A stretch of DNA of 61,310 nt from Pseudomonadota bacterium (GTDB lineage Bacteria > Vulcanimicrobiota > Vulcanimicrobiia > Eremiobacterales > Eremiobacteraceae): the NCBI GenBank assembly GCA_021325335.1, contig JAJPHJ010000142.1, forward strand, positions 1 through 61,310, read 5' to 3'. A program made the position numbers and the translations under genes. The stretch's first letter is position 1; every line of letters starts with the position of its first letter. Of the stretch, positions 1 through 9,016 are shown in pieces. The notes under the pieces were generated by a model, which saw only the letters and a program-made list of their open reading frames with translations, made no database searches and had not been told where the DNA came from.

Positions 1-507
1 GTCGAGCTGATGGGCGAGAGCGAGCGGGTGCAGACGCGCGAGCGCGGGTTGGAACCGACGCCCGATCTCGCCACCGCGCACAAGCGCGTGCGCAGTTTCG
101 CCATCCTGCCGGAGCGAGACAGCTGGATCGCGTTGCTCGAAGACGGTCAATCCTTAGATGATGGCGGCTTGGCAGAAGGCTTATCCGAGTTGCTGCGGAC
201 GGAGACGCTGCATCTCACGTACAGCGACTCCGTCGGCGCATGGTCGTTCACGCGCTATTGGGAAGGACAGCCGCTCGAAGCCGGCGGTTCGGAAGACGAA
301 GACTTCGACGCGCTCGCCCTCGAATTCGTCGAAGGTCAAGGGCTTCCGCACTTCGGTCTCAATTACGAGGAAGTCGCGGCCGCGGCGGGACCTGAGGCGC
401 CTTCGCTTGCGGGCGCGCTGGGCTTCGTCGGCGAGATCGTTCCGAACGTGCCCATCGGCACCGAGGTGCTCACGTTCTTGCGCCCGGGCAGACCCCTCCC
501 GACCTGA
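1..507 (+). CDS. Hypothetical acidic protein, 5' end missing
   Basis: The frame is open from the first base of the window. An ATG lies at 10, but residues before and after it read as one continuous acidic polypeptide, so this is probably the C-terminal part of a longer gene. At least 165 residues are visible, rich in Glu, Asp, Leu and Gly, with no signal peptide, membrane segment or catalytic motif that I recognise. It ends in TGA 8 nt before the stop of the convergent gene at 515–2050. No function is assigned. Confidence 0.5.
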   Translation, partial: VELMGESERVQTRERGLEPTPDLATAHKRVRSFAILPERDSWIALLEDGQSLDDGGLAEGLSELLRTETLHLTYSDSVGAWSFTRYWEGQPLEAGGSEDEDFDALALEFVEGQGLPHFGLNYEEVAAAAGPEAPSLAGALGFVGEIVPNVPIGTEVLTFLRPGRPLPT

Positions 508-514
508 AGGCCCC

Positions 515-2050
515 CTAGCCGAGTGGCGAGCCGCGCGTCGCGAACGGCGGCGCCAGGTAGACGTGTTGGCGGAGCTCCAACCCGCTCGGCGTGAGCGCCG
601 AGACCGACACCCGCACCGGCTCGGTGAGACCCGCCGGAACGGGCACGAGCGCCGTCGTCTCGCTCAGCGACTTTTTGAAGATGACCTTCTCCCCGGATGC
701 GACGAGGAGGGTCAGCGCCGTGCAGTGGACTTCGTCGAAAGACACCGACAGCAAATGTGGGTTGACATAGTGGGCCGATAAGCCCCATAAGGCAGGAGCC
801 GTGGCAGCCACGGGCGAGCCGACGCCTCCGCGCAGATGAAGTCCACGGGCGAGCTTGCCGCCCTCGCTCACCGTCACCGCAATCGCCTTCTTGCCGAATC
901 CGACGAGGGCCGAGGCGGCATGCGAGCTCGCTTGGAACGCACGCGTGATCATGGGTACGCGGCTGCGCAATTCCGGCGAGGCGTAGTAGTCACGCTGCGC
1001 CTGCGTCATGCCGATGACAAAGCCCTCGACCGCGATGATGCTCATGAGGATCGGCAACGGTTTCACGCGCCATTTCCCGCCCAAATACTGGAAGACAGGC
1101 CACCATGGGCTCAGGCGGCGGCCCGGCTGATGTGCCACCGCTCTGCGGGCGGCCGCTATCTCCGGAGGTGGGCCGCTGCGCACCGGTTGCGCCGTGACGG
1201 GCGCCGATGGGCTCGCGGACGTCCCCGCGGGTGCCGTCGCGCTTTCTGGTTCTTCCGGAACGAAATCCGGAAGCTTGTGCTGGAGCACGTCCTCGCCCGG
1301 CTGCGGCAGCCATGACAGCGAAAGCAACTCGTCCTCATCGTCGGCGGTTGAATAGATCGGCATGAACGGCTCGAGGGCTTCGGCGATTTTCTGCCACTCG
1401 ATACCGGCCGCAGCTTCGCCATCGCGGTAGCGCGCCCGCAACGTGACGCGCTCGGGATGGTTGTTCCGTCGCGCCGCGTTCCAGCGCACCTCGATGTCGA
1501 AGGAGACTTGACCGCCGAACGGCACCGACACCGTGCGCTTGCTGAAGGTGAGCGCCGGATGGGCGTCCGCGATCGGAGTCACCGTGACGTCCACATTGCC
1601 CCGGTTTTCGAGGGTGCAGTGGAGCACAAACCCTTCGGCCATGCCGAAGCTCATGAGCGGTCCTCGGAGCGTGAGCGTCATCGCAAGCTCCTGACGCTCC
1701 TCGACCTCGAACTGTCGCACGCACTCCGCGAAGATCACCCCTTCGAGGTCGCGCAAACGGATGGCCGCCTCATGCACGCCAGCGGCGATCGTGGTTTCGC
1801 TTTGCGGCGCGAAGACAATGGAGACCGTGGTCGTGTCGCCTGGATCGAGACTGATGCGCGGCGGTTCGGCCCATACCCAGTTCGCCGGTTCCTCCACGAT
1901 CACGGCGACGTCATGGCCTTCGTTTGTCTCGTTGCGGATCGTCAACGGGAACGTGGTCTGGCGCCCCGGGGCGGCAACCCACTTGCCGCCGCCGCCCGGT
2001 TCGCCGAACTCGAATAACGATCCCGAACCCGCGTGCTCGATATCTTTCAT
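515..2050 (-). CDS. Ig-like/NEW1-type repeat protein with one membrane segment, unknown function
   Basis: The product has 511 residues. The first ~240 residues look like two beta-sandwich modules of the kind found in COG1470/NEW1-type surface proteins: alternating hydrophobic strands and phrases such as 'FPLTIRNETNEGHDVAVIVE' and 'LENRGNVDVTV'. A Pro/Ala/Ser-rich linker follows. A single hydrophobic stretch near residues 335–355 (around 'ILMSIIAVEGFVIGM') is probably a membrane anchor. The last ~150 residues are again beta-rich and end in 'YLAPPFATRGSPLG'. There is no N-terminal signal peptide, so topology is uncertain. The gene is divergent from fumC and convergent with the truncated ORF at the left edge. 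Confidence 0.7.
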   Translation of the reverse strand: MKDIEHAGSGSLFEFGEPGGGGKWVAAPGRQTTFPLTIRNETNEGHDVAVIVEEPANWVWAEPPRISLDPGDTTTVSIVFAPQSETTIAAGVHEAAIRLRDLEGVIFAECVRQFEVEERQELAMTLTLRGPLMSFGMAEGFVLHCTLENRGNVDVTVTPIADAHPALTFSKRTVSVPFGGQVSFDIEVRWNAARRNNHPERVTLRARYRDGEAAAGIEWQKIAEALEPFMPIYSTADDEDELLSLSWLPQPGEDVLQHKLPDFVPEEPESATAPAGTSASPSAPVTAQPVRSGPPPEIAAARRAVAHQPGRRLSPWWPVFQYLGGKWRVKPLPILMSIIAVEGFVIGMTQAQRDYYASPELRSRVPMITRAFQASSHAASALVGFGKKAIAVTVSEGGKLARGLHLRGGVGSPVAATAPALWGLSAHYVNPHLLSVSFDEVHCTALTLLVASGEKVIFKKSLSETTALVPVPAGLTEPVRVSVSALTPSGLELRQHVYLAPPFATRGSPLG

Positions 2051-2144
2051 CGCGACCTGTGTCGCCGTCCATCCCAGGAGCGCATTGCGCGCGCTGCCGA
2101 ACGCATGCTGCCCCTAATAGTCATCGGACATTTGCGGAGCAGGT

Positions 2145-3554
2145 ATGACAAAAAACAGCGACTCACCGACCCGTGCGGAACGCGATTCCATGGGCGAAAT
2201 GCAGGTGCCGGCCAGCGCCATGTACGGCGCGAGCACCCACCGCGCGGTGCTGAATTTTCCGATCAGCGGATTGCGTTTGCCGCGCCGATTCATCAAGGCG
2301 CTGGGCTTCATCAAACTGGTGGCGGCGCAGACGAACGCCGAGCTCGGTCTCATCGATCGCGAGATCGCCGAGCGGATCGCGATCGCGGCGCAGGATGTGG
2401 CCGAGGGCAATCACGACGAGCACTTTCCGGTGGACATCTTCCAGACCGGGTCGGGCACCTCGACGAACATGAACGCGAACGAAGTGATCGCGCATAGCGC
2501 CGCCGGCAGCGCGAAGAAGATCCATCCCAACGACCACGTCAACTTCGGTCAGTCCAGCAACGACGTCATCCCCACTGCGCTGCACATCGCGGCGGCCCTC
2601 GCCATCAAAGAAGAACTGCTGCCGGCGCTCGAGGAGCTGCGCGTGTCGCTCGATCGCAAATCAAAAGAGTTCTGGCACATCATCAAGACCGGTCGCACCC
2701 ACTTGCAAGACGCGACGCCGATCCGCCTCGGTCAAGAGTTCTTGGGATATGCGGGCCAGATCGAGCGCGGTATCGCACGTTCGCGTCAAGCGCTCGCGGA
2801 GCTGTGCGAGGTGGCGCTCGGAGGCACCGCCGTCGGCACCGGCATCAACACGCATCCGGAGTTCGCCAAGCGAGCCACCGAACGTCTGGCGAAATTGACC
2901 GGCTTGCCCATCAAAGAGACGAGCAATCATTTCCAGTCGCAATCCTCGCTCGACAACGCTGTCGCCGCGAGCGGCGCGCTCAAGACCGTTGCGGTGTCGC
3001 TCACAAAAATAGCCAATGACATCCGCTGGCTGAGCTCGGGGCCCCGCGCCGGCCTCGGCGAACTTGACCTGCCGGCGGTGCAGCCCGGCTCGTCCATCAT
3101 GCCGGGCAAGGTCAACCCGGTCATCGCGGAGTCCGTGCTCATGGTCTGCGCGCAAGTGATCGGCAACGATGCCGCGATCACCGTTGGCGGACAGAGCGGC
3201 AATTTCGAAATCAATCTCACCATGCCGCTCGTGGCCTACGACTTGCTGCAGTCCATCGAACTCCTCGCTGCAGCCGCGGCGAATTTCGCGCGCCAAGCCG
3301 TCGACGGTCTCAAGGCGACCGCGCGCGGTCCTGAGATGGTCGAGCGGGGGCTTGCGATCGGTACCGCGCTCGCCCCGATCATCGGGTACGACGCCGCGGC
3401 GCAGATCGCCAAGGAAGCTGCTGCGACCGGCAAGAGCATCCGCGAAGTCGCGCGCGAGCGCACAAAACTTTCCGATGCCGAACTCGAGAAGATACTCGAC
3501 CCCGCGCTCATGGTCGAGCCGAGCGCGGATCGCGTGGGGGCAGGTGGCGGCTAG
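2145..3554 (+). CDS. fumC: Fumarate hydratase class II
   Basis: This is the TCA-cycle enzyme that interconverts fumarate and L-malate, a cytosolic homotetramer of the aspartase/fumarase superfamily. The 469-residue length fits class II. The superfamily signature GSSIMPGKVNP is present near residues 315–325 and includes the catalytic-loop serine. The general-acid region 'TGRTHLQDATP' and the substrate-binding 'SSNDVIPTALH' are intact. GGAG lies 6 nt before the ATG, which supports the start. The 3' end overlaps the convergent protease gene by 4 nt. Aspartase is the main alternative, but the fumarase-type sequence around 'GSGTSTNMNANEV' makes FumC the better call. Confidence 0.95.
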   Translation: MTKNSDSPTRAERDSMGEMQVPASAMYGASTHRAVLNFPISGLRLPRRFIKALGFIKLVAAQTNAELGLIDREIAERIAIAAQDVAEGNHDEHFPVDIFQTGSGTSTNMNANEVIAHSAAGSAKKIHPNDHVNFGQSSNDVIPTALHIAAALAIKEELLPALEELRVSLDRKSKEFWHIIKTGRTHLQDATPIRLGQEFLGYAGQIERGIARSRQALAELCEVALGGTAVGTGINTHPEFAKRATERLAKLTGLPIKETSNHFQSQSSLDNAVAASGALKTVAVSLTKIANDIRWLSSGPRAGLGELDLPAVQPGSSIMPGKVNPVIAESVLMVCAQVIGNDAAITVGGQSGNFEINLTMPLVAYDLLQSIELLAAAAANFARQAVDGLKATARGPEMVERGLAIGTALAPIIGYDAAAQIAKEAAATGKSIREVARERTKLSDAELEKILDPALMVEPSADRVGAGGG

Positions 3555-4324
3555 ATCTTGCCCAGGAGCTGCGACCTGCGCAAGAGCTCGGTGATGAGCG
3601 AGGCGGGTCGCGCGACCGCGAGCCCTTCGTCCTCGCCGCTCTCCGACCCCACGAGCATCCCGATGATGGTGCCGCTCGCGAGGAAGACCGGGCATCCGCT
3701 GACCCCGTGCCACGACCAGCCGTCGACCGTCAGCGTCGGCACGGCGTTGACGGGAGTGGTCGAGGCGATCCAACCGCGCCCGGTGATGGGCCACGCGTAA
3801 CCCTGCGGAAAGCCCAGATACGCCACCTCGGTTCCGTCAGGTTGCGCGTTCGTCTCGAAGCTCACGGGCGCGATATCGTCCTTCACGGAAGCGTTCGAGA
3901 ACGGATTGAGGGTCGTGCGGCACGCTGCGACGTCGTCGTCATAGTCCTGTTCGCAGGCATCCGGTGAGAATGGAAAGACCTCTCGCGCACTGGCGGGCGC
4001 GTTTTCGTTTTTCCAGCCCCCGGCGGGGAGCAGCACGGAGGGGTTGCAGCGGGCGCCCAGCGATTTCATCTTCTCGATCACGTGATTCGCCGTGACGAAG
4101 ACGCCCTCGCGGCTGACGAAAAATCCCGTGCCCGACACGCCTGGACCCAATTCTGCCGCGTGAAGCGCCGGCACGACGCACTCCACCGGCGCCACCGACC
4201 GTTTGACCTTCGAGATCGCCGACAGACCGAAGTCATCCGCACGGCCGCTTTCGGCCATGCCTACCACGAGGGCCAGCGCGAACGCCGTGGAGATGAGCGG
4301 CCGAAAAAGCATGTGTCGGCCCAT
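3551..4324 (-). CDS. Secreted trypsin-like serine peptidase
   Basis: The product has 257 residues with a Sec signal peptide (hydrophobic 'LISTAFALALVVGMAES', cleavage near residue 29). The chymotrypsin-fold triad can be placed: His81 in 'TANHV', probably Asp150 in 'KDDIAPV', and Ser209 in 'HGVSGCPVF', where the usual GG after Ser is GC. There is no PDZ domain, so it is a simple S1-type protease rather than HtrA. A second in-frame ATG at 4312 is an equally possible start. A longer upstream frame exists but encodes an Arg-rich shadow. The gene is divergent from the PDZ/multi-TM gene at 4390 and convergent with fumC. Confidence 0.75.
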   Translation of the reverse strand: MGRHMLFRPLISTAFALALVVGMAESGRADDFGLSAISKVKRSVAPVECVVPALHAAELGPGVSGTGFFVSREGVFVTANHVIEKMKSLGARCNPSVLLPAGGWKNENAPASAREVFPFSPDACEQDYDDDVAACRTTLNPFSNASVKDDIAPVSFETNAQPDGTEVAYLGFPQGYAWPITGRGWIASTTPVNAVPTLTVDGWSWHGVSGCPVFLASGTIIGMLVGSESGEDEGLAVARPASLITELLRRSQLLGKI

Positions 4325-4389
4325 ACGCGTCGCTTTGCGACCCGCCCTGTCGGAGTGGAAAGCCGGCCTCCAAAGTCCAATGAGATGGC

Positions 4390-6147
4390 ATGCGAACGTT
4401 CCTGCGCATCGCTGCCGTCGCTTTGCTCGCGCTCTACGGTTTTGCGGCGACGCTGCCGGATATCGCGATGTTGTGGCGGCCGTTCGGCACCTACGGGCTG
4501 ACGTCCGACGTCGAAGGGTACGTCCGCAGCGTCGCGCGCGACTCCGCCGCGGCGTCCGCCGGCATAGTGCCGGGCGATCGCGTGGCGGGCCTGGGCGCCG
4601 CATCGATCCCGGAGGTCTGGGTCGCCCGTCCAGGGATCTCGCGTATCGTGACCGTGATGCACGAGGGAACGCGGCGAGAAGTCATGCTGCGCGCGCGGCC
4701 TACGACGCTGCCCTCCGGCGGAGCGGTGATTTTCCCGCTGCGCAAGCTCCTGGGCGCGCTGTTCATCGTCGCCGGGATTTTCTTGGTTCTCGTGCGTCCG
4801 AGTCCGGCCACGTGGGGTTTCCTCCTCTATTGCGCCGGGGCCAACCCGTTCGAAGGATGGTATCTGCTCGGCGCGACGCTTCCGCCTCGCTTGTTTTTGG
4901 CTTTTTCCCTGCTCGACGACGTGATGAACGCCGCCGGCATCGTCGGGTTGCTCACCTTCGCGCTGTACTTCCCACGGTCGGGCGTGGCCGGCTGGAGAGC
5001 CATCGCCCAACGGCGCATTCCGCTCATCTTCGCCGTCACCGCCGCGCTCAATCTTTCGGTCGATCTCGCATCGTGGTACGCGCGACCGCCGCAGTGGTTC
5101 ATCAGCTGCGAGGAGGTCTGGTTCGACGTCCTCTTCCTCGCGACGGCGGCGATATTCTTGGAGACCTACCTGCGCACGCGCGGGGAGGATCGGCAGCGGG
5201 TCGCTTGGACGAGCTTCGGCATGGTTCTGGGGATGATCGGTCTCGCGGTCGCGGACATCTACGGGCTGTTCACGTGGTCCGTCTTCAGTTCGGCGAGCTG
5301 GCTCGAGCGGATCTCTTCCATGCTGGTCGGTGCGGTGCCCGTCACGATCATCTACGCAGCCGTCAAGCATCGGGTTTTTGATTTCTCGCTCGCCGTCAAC
5401 CGCACGATCGTCTACGGCGTCATGACCTCGCTCGTCGTGGCGGCGTTCTCTCTGCTCCACGCTTTCGCGATCAGAACGCTCTCGGGAACGAGGTTTGGCA
5501 CGTTCACGGAACTGCTCGCTGCGGTCGCGATAGGCTTTTGGCTTCAGGCCATCCACACGCGAGTGTCATCGTTCGTCGACACGGTGCTGTTCCGTCGTCG
5601 CCGTCGCGCGCGCACGCGGCTCGAACGCGCCGCTGAAGCGACGGAATATGCCTTGACGGCTGCGGCGGTCGACGAGATCTTGGCGAGCGAACCATACGAA
5701 TCGCTCGAGCTCGAATCGAGCGCGGTATTCCGCGTCGAGGGCGGTGTCGAGGCGCTCGACGGCCGCTCGCGGCGCTTCACCCGGCGCACGGCTCTCGGTT
5801 GGGGCGACGCTGCGTGCCGCGAGCTCGGACCAGATGACCTGCTCGTGCTCCAATTGGAGGCACGGCGCAGACCGCTGCTCCTCGCCGACGTGGCGTGGCC
5901 GCGGCGCGGTCTGCCCGAGGGGAACCTCGCTCCTTTGTATGCCGTGCCCGTCGTGTGCCGCCGGCATCTCGTCGCTGTCGCCCTCTGCGGTGCTCACCGC
6001 TCGGGCAGCGATCTCGATCCCGATGAAGTCGAAATGATCGGCGCCCTCGCGAGAGCGTGCGCGCAGGGCTACGAACGGCTTGAGGCCCAAGAACTTCGGC
6101 GCCTGTTGCGAGAGCAAAGCGGCGGCCGGCACGCCGCGGTCACCTAA
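4390..6147 (+). CDS. Membrane sensor-like protein: PDZ-like, multi-TM and GAF-like regions, no kinase domain
   Basis: The product has 585 residues. The order is: an N-terminal TM helix; a PDZ-like periplasmic segment (about residues 38–105, 'GYVRSVARDSAAASAGIVPG'); roughly seven further TM helices to about residue 385; a basic linker 'FRRRRRARTRLERAAEATEY'; and a ~170-residue cytosolic GAF-like region. The TM part, including 'KHRVFDFSLAVNRTIVYGVM', matches the sensory half of a group of membrane histidine kinases. No H-box or ATPase motifs follow, so it would need a separate output partner. The small membrane gene at 6162 starts 15 nt downstream and may be co-transcribed. Confidence 0.65.
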   Translation: MRTFLRIAAVALLALYGFAATLPDIAMLWRPFGTYGLTSDVEGYVRSVARDSAAASAGIVPGDRVAGLGAASIPEVWVARPGISRIVTVMHEGTRREVMLRARPTTLPSGGAVIFPLRKLLGALFIVAGIFLVLVRPSPATWGFLLYCAGANPFEGWYLLGATLPPRLFLAFSLLDDVMNAAGIVGLLTFALYFPRSGVAGWRAIAQRRIPLIFAVTAALNLSVDLASWYARPPQWFISCEEVWFDVLFLATAAIFLETYLRTRGEDRQRVAWTSFGMVLGMIGLAVADIYGLFTWSVFSSASWLERISSMLVGAVPVTIIYAAVKHRVFDFSLAVNRTIVYGVMTSLVVAAFSLLHAFAIRTLSGTRFGTFTELLAAVAIGFWLQAIHTRVSSFVDTVLFRRRRRARTRLERAAEATEYALTAAAVDEILASEPYESLELESSAVFRVEGGVEALDGRSRRFTRRTALGWGDAACRELGPDDLLVLQLEARRRPLLLADVAWPRRGLPEGNLAPLYAVPVVCRRHLVAVALCGAHRSGSDLDPDEVEMIGALARACAQGYERLEAQELRRLLREQSGGRHAAVT

Positions 6148-6161
6148 GGGGGGACGGCGAT

Positions 6162-6434
6162 ATGGATCTGCTCGTCTATTCCGTCGCTCAGCCTTTCCTC
6201 AACTTGGGATTCGGATTCATCTGGGGCACGATTTTCCCCGACCTGCCGAAACGACCGCTCGTGTTGTGGCCGCTGTTGCTGACGTTTGTCTCCGTCCGCG
6301 TGGTCGGCGACTGGCTCTTCGACCAGCCGCACCTGCCGTGGGAATCTTTGCGGCTTTACCTCTACGCGACGTGCTTTTTTCTCGGAATCGCGCTGGCGAG
6401 ATTTCTCCGCAACGTCTATCGCTCGGCTGGTTAA
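6162..6434 (+). CDS. Small multi-span membrane protein
   Basis: The product has 90 residues, mostly hydrophobic, with probably two or three membrane helices (around 8–27, 33–52 and 65–83) and a short basic C-terminus. A G-rich stretch (GGGGGGACGG) precedes the ATG at ribosome-binding distance. It starts 15 nt after the PDZ/multi-TM gene, which suggests co-transcription. I recognise no family. Confidence 0.6.
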   Translation: MDLLVYSVAQPFLNLGFGFIWGTIFPDLPKRPLVLWPLLLTFVSVRVVGDWLFDQPHLPWESLRLYLYATCFFLGIALARFLRNVYRSAG

Positions 6435-6473
6435 AGGCGGGCTTGCTCCGCGGGCCGACGAACCACACCGCCT

Positions 6474-7382
6474 GTGATCAAGAACGTTGGTCTGGTCGGC
6501 ATCGGCGCGATGGGCGAGCCCATGGGGGAAGCGTTGCTGCGCGCCGGGTTCGGGCTCCGGGTGTGCGTGCACCGAAATCGGGATCCAGTCGTGCGCCTCG
6601 TGGCGCAAGGCGCGATCGAGGACGACAATCCTGCCGACGTCGCCGGAGGCAGCGAGCTCGTCATCACCATGGTGCCCGACGCCCCGGACGTCGAAGACGC
6701 GATCTTCTCGAACAGCGGGGTCGCGCTGGGACTGCCGCCCGGAGGCATCGTGGTGGACATGTCGACGATCTCGCCGGTGGCCTCGCGCGCGTTTCACGAA
6801 CGCCTGGCCGAAAAAGGGCTGCACATGCTCGATGCGCCCGTCTCGGGCGGGCCGGCCCGCGCGAAGAGCGCCGAGCTCGCGATCATGGCAGGCGGCGATG
6901 CCGCCACCTACGCCCGCGCGCAACCGGTCCTCGCGGCCATGGGGCGGCCCACGCACGTGGGCCCCGCCGGCATGGGCGAGACCTTCAAGCTCGTAAACCA
7001 GATCATCATCGCCAACGTCATGCTCGCCGACATCGAGGGCCTGGTTTTCGCGAAAAAGGCCGGCGCCGACATCGACCTCCTGCGCCGCGTGCTTGCCACT
7101 GCGACCGCCTCGAACTACCTGCTGGACCAGTGGTTGCCCAAAGCGTGGTTCAGCGAGCACCATCGCGGCGGATTCGCGCTCGACTTGCTGCGCAAGGATT
7201 TGCGGTCGGCGCTCGATGCAGCCGGATCGGCCGGCGTCCCGATGCCGATTTCGGCGCTTGCCTACGAGCGATATAGCGAAGCATCCGCGCAAGGCCTGGG
7301 GCGTCTCGACTACAGCGCAGTCGCGGAGATCGCCGAACGCGCAGCCGGCGTCAGCGTGGCTGGTAGGACGGAGCAGCGATGA
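6474..7382 (+). CDS. NAD(P)-dependent beta-hydroxyacid dehydrogenase (3-hydroxyisobutyrate dehydrogenase/GlxR family)
   Basis: The product has 302 residues, normal for this family, which oxidises beta-hydroxyacids or reduces semialdehydes such as tartronate semialdehyde. It shows the Rossmann fingerprint 'GLVGIGAMGEPM' at residues 6–17, the substrate loop 'DAPVSGG' at 120–126, and the catalytic lysine K172 in 'GETFKLVNQ'. The start is GTG. Its stop overlaps the next ORF by 4 nt (ATGA), so it is the first gene of a translationally coupled cluster with a substrate-binding protein, two alcohol dehydrogenases and a cupin. The exact substrate cannot be read from sequence. Confidence 0.88.
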   Translation: MIKNVGLVGIGAMGEPMGEALLRAGFGLRVCVHRNRDPVVRLVAQGAIEDDNPADVAGGSELVITMVPDAPDVEDAIFSNSGVALGLPPGGIVVDMSTISPVASRAFHERLAEKGLHMLDAPVSGGPARAKSAELAIMAGGDAATYARAQPVLAAMGRPTHVGPAGMGETFKLVNQIIIANVMLADIEGLVFAKKAGADIDLLRRVLATATASNYLLDQWLPKAWFSEHHRGGFALDLLRKDLRSALDAAGSAGVPMPISALAYERYSEASAQGLGRLDYSAVAEIAERAAGVSVAGRTEQR

Positions 7383-9016
7383 GGCGCTGGACCGCGGCGT
7401 GTATCGGCTCCCTGCTCGCGGTCGCACTCGCGAGCTGCACGAAGATCTCGACGCAAACGAGCGCCACGCACGCGAGCAACCCATGGACGATGCATGGCGT
7501 GCTCCGCGTCGCGGCGCTCGACGAGCCGGATAACCTCAACCCGCTCGTGGGGAATCAGCAGGCAGAGGTGGACCTATCGCTCTTGTGGGCAGCCTATCTC
7601 TTCCGCGCCGACGATCGCAACGAATGGGTTCCCGAACTTGCGACCCGCGTGCCCACGTTGGCCAACGGCGACATCCGCAAGGATGGCTTAGCGATCACCT
7701 ACCATCTGCGGCCGGGGGTGCGCTGGCAAGACGGCGCGCCCTTCGGCGCGGACGATGTTATCTACACCTGGCAGCAAGTGATGAACCCGCGCAACAACGT
7801 CGCCAGCCGCGTGGGATACGACGACGTCACGAGCATCGACAAGCGTGACGACACGACGATCGTCGTCCACTTGCGCAAACCGTACGCGCCCTTCTTGTCC
7901 GCGTTCTTCTCCATGGGCGGCACGCCGCTGCCCATCTTGCCCAAGCACCTGCTCGCGCAGAACGCCGATCTCAATCGCGTCTCCTACAACCGACAACCGA
8001 TCGGGACCGGCCCGTTCATCCTGGCGCGCTACACGCCCGGCAGCATGGTCCAATTCATCGCGAACCCGCACTATTTCCGGGGGCCGCCGAAGATCAAGCA
8101 GATCGATTGGCATTTCATCCCCGATGCCAATACCGTCCTCACGCAGCTCGAGACCCACGAGATCGACGCGGTATTCGCGCTCCCGTATGCGTACTATCTG
8201 TCGGCCAAGCGCATCCGCGGCGTGCGCATCTACCTCACGCCGCTCGACGCCTACGATCAGATCGCGCTGAACTTGCGCAACCCGATATTGGCGGATGTGA
8301 CGGTAAGGCAAGCGCTTGCGTACGCCGTCGACCGGCAGTCGCTTGCGGACAAGGTCTATCACGGCGTGCAGACGCCGACGTCCAGCGATCAGCCGCCCTT
8401 CTCATGGGCCTACGACCCGCAGGTCAAGCGTTACGACCTCGACTGGAGTCGAGCGGCGGCGATGCTCGACGCGGACGGTTGGAAGCTCGGACCGGATGGC
8501 GTTCGATCGAAAGACGGACAGCGGCTGCAAGTCGAGATCGTCACGACGCCTTCCGGCAACGGGGCCGACAACGTCCTCATCCAACAGGGTTGGCGCAAGA
8601 TCGGCGTCGACGCCACCGTGAAGATCGTGGCGGGCCCGGTGTATTTCGCGACGTACGGCGCGGGCGGCACGTTACAGACCGGCAAGTTCGACGCGGCGTT
8701 CTTGGGCTGGTTCAACGGGCTCGACCCGGACGACTCGACCCAGTTCATGTGCGATCAGTTCCCGCCGCGAGGCCAGAACATGTATCATTTCTGCGACCCC
8801 GCGCTGGACGCCCAAGAGCGGATCGCGCTCGGGTCGTTCGACCTTCAGACCCGCAAGGCGGCGTACTTCAAGATCCAGCAGATCCTTGCGGAGCAAGTGC
8901 CGACCATCTTCCTGTTCGCCGTGCGCCGGGTGAGCGTGCTCAACTCGGACTTTCGAAACTACCGACCTTCGCACGCGGCGAGCACGTTGTGGAATCCGTG
9001 GGAGTGGGAGATCTAG
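7379..9016 (+). CDS. ABC-type peptide/nickel-class substrate-binding lipoprotein (SBP family 5)
   Basis: The product has 545 residues with a lipoprotein signal ending in the lipobox LASC (Cys20). The mature part matches the DppA/OppA family: 'LRVAALDEPDNLNPLVGNQQ' at the N-terminus, 'YHLRPGVRWQDGAPFGADDV', and 'VRQALAYAVDRQSLADKVYH'. Such proteins capture oligopeptides or other solutes outside the membrane and pass them to an ABC permease. No permease or ATPase gene is adjacent, so it is an orphan here. It overlaps the upstream dehydrogenase by 4 nt and directly abuts the next GTG start, consistent with one transcript. Confidence 0.9.
   Translation: MRRWTAACIGSLLAVALASCTKISTQTSATHASNPWTMHGVLRVAALDEPDNLNPLVGNQQAEVDLSLLWAAYLFRADDRNEWVPELATRVPTLANGDIRKDGLAITYHLRPGVRWQDGAPFGADDVIYTWQQVMNPRNNVASRVGYDDVTSIDKRDDTTIVVHLRKPYAPFLSAFFSMGGTPLPILPKHLLAQNADLNRVSYNRQPIGTGPFILARYTPGSMVQFIANPHYFRGPPKIKQIDWHFIPDANTVLTQLETHEIDAVFALPYAYYLSAKRIRGVRIYLTPLDAYDQIALNLRNPILADVTVRQALAYAVDRQSLADKVYHGVQTPTSSDQPPFSWAYDPQVKRYDLDWSRAAAMLDADGWKLGPDGVRSKDGQRLQVEIVTTPSGNGADNVLIQQGWRKIGVDATVKIVAGPVYFATYGAGGTLQTGKFDAAFLGWFNGLDPDDSTQFMCDQFPPRGQNMYHFCDPALDAQERIALGSFDLQTRKAAYFKIQQILAEQVPTIFLFAVRRVSVLNSDFRNYRPSHAASTLWNPWEWEI

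Noticed and set aside
2661-3794. 377-codon minus-strand frame opposite fumC
   Set aside because: fumC is unambiguous; the antisense product is an Arg/His-rich shadow.
4261-5556. 431-codon minus-strand frame opposite the PDZ/multi-TM gene
   Set aside because: Arg/Glu-rich composition with no motif, while the plus-strand product has clear membrane helices.
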